9,437 nt of DNA from Fibrobacter sp. Its GTDB lineage: Bacteria > Fibrobacterota > Fibrobacteria > Fibrobacterales > Fibrobacteraceae. The notes under the pieces are model-generated. The model saw only the letters and a program-made list of their open reading frames with translations, had not been told where the DNA came from and did not search any database. Below, piece after piece: positions 5,947 to 9,437 of this stretch. Position numbers and translations under genes: made by a program. The stretch is from contig JAEDLI010000094.1 in NCBI GenBank assembly GCA_016295375.1, positions 1 through 9,437 of the forward strand, written 5' to 3'. Every line of letters starts with the position of its first letter. The first letter of the stretch is position 1.

Positions 5947-6924
5947 TCAGCCGATCCTGTCAACGGCCTTTTCCAGGTCCGCCCCCAGCAGGTGGGAGTA
6001 CGTGTTCAGCGTGATTTCCACGTTCTCGTGCCGCATGAGCATCTGGACGGACTTGATGTCGGCACCAGCGCGGATAAGGTTGGAGGCGAAGCTGTGGCGG
6101 AACCTGTGGTTCGTCGCCTCTCCCTGGAACTCTATCCCGGCATTCCTTGCGGCGACCTTAACCGTTCCGGAAAGGCTGTGGATGTGCGGCAGGGGTTTCC
6201 CGTATCGTTCCAGTTCGGTTTTCAGACGCGACGAGACCGGTATTTTAGCCATCTTGTCTCCTTTGCCTACCAGGTGGACGTATCCGTCGTGGATGTCTGC
6301 GTCGTTCAGGTTGGCGGCTTCGTCCTTCCGGAGTCCGGCGAAAGCCATCAGTGCCCATGTGACGCGATGCTCCGGGTTCGGGGCGTGGTCCAGGATTGCG
6401 TTCACCTGTTCCACGGTCCAGAAGAAGGGGAACTTGTTTTTGACGGTCTTTTTCTTCGGGACCTTTTTCATGGGGTTCTTGACTATCCATTCCCTGTCCA
6501 CGAAGTACGAGAATATGGCGTTGCAGTATTGGTGCCTGCAGTTGTAGGATCCCGGACCGAGATTCTCGCATTTCTTGGCAAAGACGCCGGCAATGTCTTC
6601 CGGGCGTATTTCAGCGACCAGTCTGTCGCGCAGCTCGAACAGCATGTTGAACGCCTGGTTGTACATGTACATCGTCTTGCTGTCGTAGCCGCGCAGTTCC
6701 CTGTCCTTGACCACTTCGGAGAATGCCCTTTCCAGGGTGATGTCAACCTCCTTGTGCTTGAAGTCTTCCAGGGCCTTTGCCGCTAGATATTGCGCCTGTC
6801 CCTTGAGCGTGGTACCCAGGGAACGGTACACCTCGATACCCTGCCTCGGGTCGGCGATGCGGGCGTACCAGGTCTTGATTCCCTTGGACTTGTTCTTCTG
6901 GATTATGGAGACGCGTAGAGTCAT
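5947..6924 (-). CDS. tyrosine recombinase / phage-type integrase
   Basis: A 325-residue integrase, typical length for the family, that would catalyse site-specific integration and excision of the element. The N-terminal part (about 1-60) fits an arm-binding or AP2-like domain, and about 65-160 is the SAM-like core-binding domain (TYMY-type helices, then VDREWIVKNPM). The catalytic domain from about 170 shows the full active site: R199 in AGLRKDEA, K221 in VGKGDK, H273 and R276 in NHRFRHSFAS, H299 in MRHENVEITLNTYSHL and nucleophile Y309. It is the last gene of the minus-strand operon, 15 nt after the excisionase-like gene, and lacks a clear Shine-Dalgarno, so coupling to the upstream gene is likely. 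It sits with its 3' end towards the host lipoprotein gene, the usual layout at an attachment site. No truncation is seen; probably active. Confidence 0.95.
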   Translation of the reverse strand: MTLRVSIIQKNKSKGIKTWYARIADPRQGIEVYRSLGTTLKGQAQYLAAKALEDFKHKEVDITLERAFSEVVKDRELRGYDSKTMYMYNQAFNMLFELRDRLVAEIRPEDIAGVFAKKCENLGPGSYNCRHQYCNAIFSYFVDREWIVKNPMKKVPKKKTVKNKFPFFWTVEQVNAILDHAPNPEHRVTWALMAFAGLRKDEAANLNDADIHDGYVHLVGKGDKMAKIPVSSRLKTELERYGKPLPHIHSLSGTVKVAARNAGIEFQGEATNHRFRHSFASNLIRAGADIKSVQMLMRHENVEITLNTYSHLLGADLEKAVDRIG

Positions 6925-6939
6925 GGCGGCAAATCTAGG

Positions 6940-7152
6940 TTATCGTGCGCTTACGATAAGGTTCTTGATGTATTCGTCTGCGGCATCGAGCGGGAACAGC
7001 AGGCGGCGCTTGTGGTAGAAGTGACTGATTTTTCGTTGTGCCACCTTTCGCTGGACCGTCTGCTCGCTGCAATCCAGTTTCTCCGCCATTCCTGTGATGG
7101 TGGGATATGCGACCCCGTTCAGGGAATATGTCTTTTCTTTCGGGTTCTTCAT
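6940..7152 (-). CDS. excisionase-like small HTH protein (Xis candidate)
   Basis: A 70-residue basic protein. Residues about 16-42 (YPTITGMAEKLDCSEQTVQ followed by RKVAQRKI) form a helix-turn-helix of the MerR/excisionase type. The following HKRRLLFPLDAADEYI resembles the wing and last helix of such proteins, where a basic strand is followed by 'P---- -EYI'. Excisionases bend DNA at att sites and bias the integrase towards excision; the position directly upstream of the integrase gene supports this, though a small repressor is also possible. I chose the ATG at 7152: GAGAGG lies a few bases upstream, and it overlaps the stop of the preceding cysteine-rich gene as ATGA. A longer in-frame start at 7248 would only add an out-of-frame translation of that gene. 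Confidence 0.75.
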   Translation of the reverse strand: MKNPKEKTYSLNGVAYPTITGMAEKLDCSEQTVQRKVAQRKISHFYHKRRLLFPLDAADEYIKNLIVSAR

Positions 7153-7298
7153 GGTTTTCCTCTCTTCTGCTGCGGTGTCAGGTCGTTCCTGGCACAAGCC
7201 TTGCAGGTATAGATGTTCTTGTGGCCTTTCCTTTGATGGATGCACCACTTCATGAATCCGCAGGTGGTGCAGATTGTGTATTCAGTTTTCTCTGACAT
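7149..7298 (-). CDS. 49-aa cysteine-rich (zinc-ribbon-like) protein
   Basis: A 49-residue protein with C10xxC13, C19 and C32xxC35, and His21/His26 between the pairs, so a small zinc ribbon is likely. The rest is basic (KWCIHQRKGHKN, QQKRGKP). I do not recognise a family; small zinc ribbons like this are common in phage early regions and may bind nucleic acid or proteins. Its TGA overlaps the excisionase ATG (ATGA), which supports both genes. The start is unusual: the ATG at 7298 lies 3 nt after the last base of the tRNA-like element, with no Shine-Dalgarno. The longer frame to 7418 would translate the tRNA-like sequence and is not credible. If the tRNA-like 3' end is processed, the message would begin UAUAUG and be almost leaderless. 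Confidence 0.62.
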   Translation of the reverse strand: MSEKTEYTICTTCGFMKWCIHQRKGHKNIYTCKACARNDLTPQQKRGKP

Positions 7299-7301
7299 AT
7301 A

Positions 7302-7433
7302 GGTGGCTGGCGGGAGTCGAACCCGCAACCTTCGGCACCTTCTTCCCGCGTGTAACCGTTTAACACCTTCTTTCATCGGAGTCGAACCGATATTCTGGCA
7401 TATCCGCGCTTTAACCAATTAAGCTACAGCCAC
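7302..7433 (-). tRNA. tRNA-like element, aberrant (132 nt, two T-arms)
   Basis: Read on the minus strand the ends are those of a tRNA. The 5' acceptor strand GTGGCTG (7433-7427) pairs perfectly over 7 bp with CAGCCAC (7309-7303), with base 7302 (C) as discriminator and no encoded CCA. TA then leads into a D-arm GCTT-AATTGGTTA-AAGC (7424-7408) with the conserved GG. A perfect T-arm GCGGG-TTCGACT-CCCGC (7326-7310) adjoins the 3' acceptor strand. But 81 nt lie between D-arm and T-arm where about 22-45 are normal. That insert contains a second complete T-arm, ATCGG-TTCGACT-CCGAT (7391-7375), and a GATAT/ATATC hairpin with a 6-nt GCCAGA loop, so no canonical 7-nt anticodon loop or clear anticodon can be assigned. 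The acceptor end resembles histidine tRNAs. It could be a chimera of two tRNAs, a decayed phage tRNA, or a structured tRNA mimic. It sits inside the operon between two small genes. Confidence 0.5.
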
Positions 7434-7474
7434 TGTTTTCTTACACTTTGTTCGTGCCTTCTACGCCTCGGTTC

Positions 7475-7519
7475 TCACGACCCTTCGTGCTCGGTGTCTA
7501 TCTCGATTGTCATCTTCAT
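7475..7519 (-). CDS. 14-codon ORF with strong RBS; possible leader peptide or frameshifted gene
   Basis: The ATG at 7519 overlaps the preceding TGA (ATGA) and has AAGGAGG 7 nt upstream, as good as any start here. Yet it encodes only MKMTIEIDTEHEGS before TGA at 7475-7477. If one G of the GGG run at about codon 13 is skipped, the frame continues as GRENRGVEGTNKV and stops at TAA 7441-7443, only 7 nt before the tRNA-like element. So it may be a 25-codon gene with a one-base insertion, a programmed frameshift, or a leader peptide. Function unknown. Confidence 0.35.
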   Translation of the reverse strand: MKMTIEIDTEHEGS

Positions 7520-7683
7520 GGTCTATCCTCCTTGAGTAGTGTAATTCCGTGCCTTTTCAGGGCCTCTCTCATGCGCCGGTTCTCGGTCATGATTCGCTCG
7601 TATTCCTCCAGCGGCACGGTGGCGTAGAGCGGCTCTGCGTGCGTCTGTCCTGGGTGGAGCGGGTAGGGGTATTCTTTAGGCAT
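7516..7683 (-). CDS. 55-aa hypothetical protein
   Basis: A 55-residue ORF running from an ATG that shares its first base with the preceding TAA (TAATG) to a TGA overlapping the next ATG. The N-terminal half is Pro/Tyr/His-rich (MPKEYPYPLHPGQTHAEPLY). The second half is a charged helix (VPLEEYERIMTENRRMREAL, about 23-42) that could form a short coiled coil, ending LLKEDRP. I do not recognise a family. The chain of overlaps on both sides is the main evidence that it is real. No independent Shine-Dalgarno is obvious, so translation probably depends on the upstream gene. Confidence 0.55.
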   Translation of the reverse strand: MPKEYPYPLHPGQTHAEPLYATVPLEEYERIMTENRRMREALKRHGITLLKEDRP

Positions 7684-7844
7684 TAGACAAATTCTCCTTT
7701 CGGCGTGTTCGCCTCGTAATCGAAGGTCGGTTCTTTATTTTCTTTGGGGTACCTGTCCGCCATACGGCGGTAAACTGTCTTCACTGACATTCCCTGCTCA
7801 AGCATCCGGCGGATTTCCTTCCTCTGCTGTTCGTCATACTTCAT
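7683..7844 (-). CDS. 53-aa small protein with resolvase-type HTH
   Basis: A 53-residue protein. Residues about 5-32 (EQQRKEIRRMLEQGMS followed by VKTVYRRMADRYP) look like the short helix-turn-helix found at the end of resolvases and in phage small regulators ('I--ml--G-s---ia--l'). The C-terminus (KEPTFDYEANTPKGEFV) is acidic and probably unstructured. A DNA-binding or accessory role is plausible but not shown. The ATG at 7844 has GGAGG about 8 nt upstream and lies just inside the 3' end of the MazG-like gene (11-nt overlap in another frame). Its TAA shares a base with the next ATG. Confidence 0.6.
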   Translation of the reverse strand: MKYDEQQRKEIRRMLEQGMSVKTVYRRMADRYPKENKEPTFDYEANTPKGEFV

Positions 7845-8145
7845 TTTCGATTGCCTCCATTATCCGCATGATGACGGCACCGCACTGTGCGAACTCCTGC
7901 AAGGCGTGTTCCTTGTCGCCATGCTGGTATGCGTTCAAGGCCTCGTAAAATTCCTCGTTTAACAGGTCGCACGCATAATGCGTCGTTGCTTCGTCGTTCC
8001 ACTTTTTCCAGCGTCGTTCTTCTTCGTCGAAATCGAAACCGAGCGGCGTTACGGCGTCGCAGAATTTCGGTTGCTTGCCTTCATCCTTTCGCAGTTCTTC
8101 CTTGATGGCTACGAGGTAGCCGTTGAGTTTTCCTGGTTCTATCAT
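7834..8145 (-). CDS. MazG-like helical protein (phage NTP pyrophosphohydrolase-like)
   Basis: A 103-residue, largely helical protein. The C-terminal half reads LLNEEFYEALNAYQHGDKEH followed by ALQEFAQCGAVIMRIMEAI. This is the shape of MazG/dUTPase-superfamily pyrophosphohydrolases, with an EExxE helix (E64, E65, E68) and a second helix 'E--Q--AV---ME-I' that contacts the metal site in relatives. In this copy the second helix has E84 but lacks the usual ExxD pair, so activity is uncertain. Such small proteins are frequent in phage early operons, where they are thought to trim nucleotide pools. I chose the ATG at 8145: GGAGGAGAA directly precedes it and it overlaps the zinc-ribbon gene stop (ATGA). 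The frame from 8208 would overlap that gene's conserved CPMCGRKL region. Family assignment is by eye. Confidence 0.6.
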   Translation of the reverse strand: MIEPGKLNGYLVAIKEELRKDEGKQPKFCDAVTPLGFDFDEEERRWKKWNDEATTHYACDLLNEEFYEALNAYQHGDKEHALQEFAQCGAVIMRIMEAIENEV

Positions 8146-8360
8146 TTCTCCTCCGCAAGTTTTCTCCCGCACATCGGGCAGAATTTGATTGCTACGGTAA
8201 ATTCGCATTCGTCTTCATTGTCGCTGACGGTCAGACCTTAGTCACCTACATACGGTTCGTCCTTCTCTATCTTGACGGCAAAACGGTCCTGAAGGATTAG
8301 GAAGTCTGGAGTTCTACCTTTGAATTTTCCACGCATTCCGAAATTGCAAAACTGGCACAT
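8142..8360 (-). pseudogene. phage zinc-ribbon gene interrupted by in-frame TAA
   Basis: From ATG 8360 the frame encodes 40 residues starting MCQFCNFG, then TAA (8240-8238). The same frame continues uninterrupted for 31 codons to TGA at 8144-8142, ending KFCPMCGRKLAEEK. Together the halves make a 72-codon protein with CxxC (2,5) and CxxC (61,64), the layout of small phage zinc-ribbon proteins that end in YCPMCGRKL. The start has AAGGAG about 9 nt upstream and shares a base with the preceding TGA. The final TGA overlaps the MazG-like ATG. So both ends of the 72-codon frame fit the overlapping operon, and the internal stop is the odd element. A nonsense mutation is simplest; sequencing error or readthrough are alternatives. 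No start codon rescues the second half. Confidence 0.7.
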
Positions 8361-8422
8361 CACTTCGTCTCCTTTGCCCTTTCGTTGTTAATGATTTTGT
8401 TGGCGATGTCTTTCTTTCTCAT
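8360..8422 (-). CDS. 20-aa basic peptide
   Basis: A 20-codon ORF beginning MRKKDIANKI. AAGGAGG lies 4 nt upstream, its ATG overlaps the stop of the coiled-coil gene (ATGA), and its TGA shares a base with the next ATG (TGATG). These junctions at both ends suggest translation. Rich in Lys/Asn; function unknown. It may serve mainly to couple translation to the next gene. Confidence 0.5.
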   Translation of the reverse strand: MRKKDIANKIINNERAKETK

Positions 8423-8898
8423 TTGGCCTCCTTGAATTTCTCGGCAATGGCGAGCCAACGATTGCGCCACTTCCGCCACCACTTCTCTTTAGGACTTTCG
8501 GTTCCGAAAGACGGGTAGGCGTACAGTTCAGCATCGCACCACCACGCCATCGCCAAGCACCGCTTGTACTTCTGGTAGGCAACATCTTTAGCCATCATCG
8601 CTAGGTCTTTGTAGTACGCAGACCTATTATCGGAGTCTATGTCTATCAGTTTTGCAATTGTGGCATTGCGTTCATCAAGAATGGCGTCAGTTGACTTTTT
8701 GTCATCACGCAAATCGGAGATGTCTGCTTGCAATTCCGCTATCTTTTTATCCTTTTCAGCAATCACTTCGTCGGCTTTGGACTTGAGGTAAAACAAGTTG
8801 TCATCCAGGTTAAAGTCATCTATGTCGCCAGCCTCTTGCTCAACTTGTTCTACTGCCCAGTAAATTTGTTCACTATTGTACGATGTCAATTCGCTCAT
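8419..8898 (-). CDS. 159-aa coiled-coil protein, phage-type hypothetical
   Basis: A 159-residue protein with an acidic N-terminus, a heptad-like charged stretch at about 37-83 (LKSKADEVIAEKDKKIAEL continuing into DISDLRDDK) that predicts a coiled coil, and a C-terminal region rich in aromatic and basic residues (AMAWWCDAELYAYPS, EKWWRKWRNRW, ending KFKEAK). The C-terminal 'W--W---W--IAEKF' pattern resembles that of short phage-encoded hypothetical proteins whose role is unknown. The ATG at 8898 has AAGGAGG about 8 nt upstream. Its TGA overlaps the ATG of the 20-aa peptide. It is the longest intact gene between the pentapeptide protein and the integrase. No transmembrane segment. Function unknown. 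Confidence 0.75.
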   Translation of the reverse strand: MSELTSYNSEQIYWAVEQVEQEAGDIDDFNLDDNLFYLKSKADEVIAEKDKKIAELQADISDLRDDKKSTDAILDERNATIAKLIDIDSDNRSAYYKDLAMMAKDVAYQKYKRCLAMAWWCDAELYAYPSFGTESPKEKWWRKWRNRWLAIAEKFKEAK

Positions 8899-8910
8899 TT
8901 GTCGGCCTCC

Positions 8911-9030
8911 TTACACGATAGTTCCGCCTGGGCCATAGTGGGCAGGCCGTTCATTATTTCGGTTCTCGTGCTCGTTGAAAACAATCCAACTACGCCACAA
9001 TCTTCTAATGATTTTCCGTATCTTTCTCAT
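8911..9030 (-). CDS. 39-aa strongly basic small protein
   Basis: A 39-residue ORF starting MRKIRKIIRRLWRSWIVF, an amphipathic and very basic helix, followed by a polar tail ending GPGGTIV. The ATG shares its first base with the TGA of the pentapeptide gene (TGATG) and GGAGG lies about 8 nt upstream, so translation is well supported. Its TAA is 12 nt before the coiled-coil gene. The basic helix could bind nucleic acid or a membrane surface; no family recognised. Confidence 0.6.
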   Translation of the reverse strand: MRKIRKIIRRLWRSWIVFNEHENRNNERPAHYGPGGTIV

Positions 9031-9437
9031 CAGTATTCCTCCGCTTCCTTACGAGTCTTGAAGAAGTGGAAACCGCTCGCACATTCCACGTTGTACATCA
9101 GGTTGAAGTCCTTGATGTTGATTTCCTGCCCGAGGCGATATTCGAACAAGTTGTCGTACATCGAGTGCAGAACTTCGTGTCCGCCCATATCGGTAATCTT
9201 CGCCTTGTTAGTACGGCACTTGCTGCCGTTGATGCAGAACACGACGGCGCCCGCAGGAATTTCGGCAGTGATGACAACGCCTTCCTTCGTCTTCTTGTAG
9301 CCGATGAGCGGCTCGTCAAGAAGCTTGCCAAGACGGAATAGGTCGGCACGCCTGAGGTCGGCATCCGTGAGGCGGGCATCCGTGAGGTCGGCATCCGTGA
9401 GGTCGGCACGCCTGAGGTCGGCATCCGTGAGGTCGGC
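9030..9437 (-). CDS. pentapeptide-repeat protein with DUF5758-like C-terminus (5' end outside window)
   Basis: The frame is open to the right edge, so the N-terminus is missing; 135 residues are visible. They begin with seven pentapeptide repeats of the A(D/N)LXX type (ADLTD, ADLRR, ADLTD, ADLTD, ARLTD, ADLRR, ADLFR), which fold as a right-handed square beta-helix. After LGKLLDEPLIGYKK comes a domain that resembles DUF5758: a 'GYKK---G-V---IPAGA' opening, SKCRTNKAKI, EYRLGQEI, and a final ECASGFHFFKTRKEAEEY. That domain commonly follows pentapeptide repeats in phage and bacterial proteins; its role is unknown. Some pentapeptide proteins mimic DNA and protect gyrase, but nothing here shows that. 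The TGA shares a base with the next gene's ATG. A short internal ATG at 9242 lies within the domain and is not the start. Confidence 0.88.
   Translation of the reverse strand, partial: ADLTDADLRRADLTDADLTDARLTDADLRRADLFRLGKLLDEPLIGYKKTKEGVVITAEIPAGAVVFCINGSKCRTNKAKITDMGGHEVLHSMYDNLFEYRLGQEINIKDFNLMYNVECASGFHFFKTRKEAEEY
9341..9437. repeat. 15-bp tandem repeats encoding the pentapeptides
   Basis: Six and a half 15-bp units alternate two near-identical types, GGCATCCGTGAGGTC and GGCACGCCTGAGGTC, with one substitution variant. The repeat is conserved at DNA level and not only in protein, and it runs off the right edge of the window. Confidence 0.85.

Noticed and set aside
5992..6786. 264-codon plus-strand frame across the integrase gene
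   Set aside because: Antisense to a gene with all tyrosine recombinase catalytic residues; the translation has no recognisable domain.
7302..7433. Two separate complete tRNA genes in tandem
   Set aside because: The first T-arm is followed by GAAAGAA, which cannot pair with GTGGCTG, and no D-arm or acceptor start is found for the second; only the outermost ends pair with each other.
8238..8360. Genetic code change (TAA reassigned) in the element
   Set aside because: Other element genes (7683-7844, 8911-9030, 6940-7152) end with TAA at sites that fit their neighbours, so TAA still acts as stop.
9098..9424. Minus-strand frame with MPTSGVPTSRMP-type repeats
   Set aside because: It is an out-of-frame reading of the 15-bp repeats; the in-frame product is the ADLXX pentapeptide array continuing into a recognisable C-terminal domain.
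9341..9437. CRISPR array
   Set aside because: The repeats are 15-bp contiguous units without spacers and are coding.

Overview
The window looks like a Fibrobacter chromosome (phylum Fibrobacterota) carrying one end of an integrated prophage or related element. The main taxonomic clue is the first gene, which encodes two tandem FISUMP domains (Fibrobacter succinogenes major paralogous domain) joined by a serine-rich linker. CTAG-rich short repeats between the host genes fit the same origin, but the genus call rests on family recognition and not on a search.

Host part (1-5830). A partial FISUMP surface protein runs in from the left edge. After a CTAG-rich repeat spacer comes a compact three-gene operon: maf (nucleotide pyrophosphatase), a RodZ-like membrane HTH protein, and hisB (imidazoleglycerol-phosphate dehydratase). 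Its stops and starts overlap as ATGA and TAATG. HisB converges on a minus-strand lipoprotein with a C-terminal LysM-like domain, and a second repeat spacer separates the two. Divergent from that lipoprotein is rpmE for a cysteine-free ribosomal protein L31, followed by a clear terminator. A second lipoprotein gene then leads to a strong bidirectional terminator at 5902-5925.

Element part (about 5840-9437, all genes on the minus strand). Reading from the right edge in the direction of transcription: a pentapeptide-repeat protein with a DUF5758-like C-terminus (partial), a 39-aa basic protein, a 159-aa coiled-coil protein, a 20-aa peptide, a zinc-ribbon gene interrupted by an in-frame TAA, a MazG-like helical protein, 53-aa and 55-aa small proteins, a very short and possibly frameshifted ORF, a 132-nt tRNA-like element, a 49-aa cysteine-rich protein, an excisionase-like HTH protein and a tyrosine integrase. 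Most junctions are ATGA, TGATG or TAATG overlaps and most starts have a GGAGG-type ribosome binding site, so this reads as one polycistronic early/lysogeny transcript. It ends at the bidirectional terminator beside the host lipoprotein gene. The element boundary (att site) probably lies between 5831 and 5946.

The parts most worth a second look are the tRNA-like element with two T-arms inside the operon, the interrupted zinc-ribbon gene, the short ORF with competing hairpins before the tRNA-like element, and the near-identical 15-bp repeats encoding the pentapeptides.
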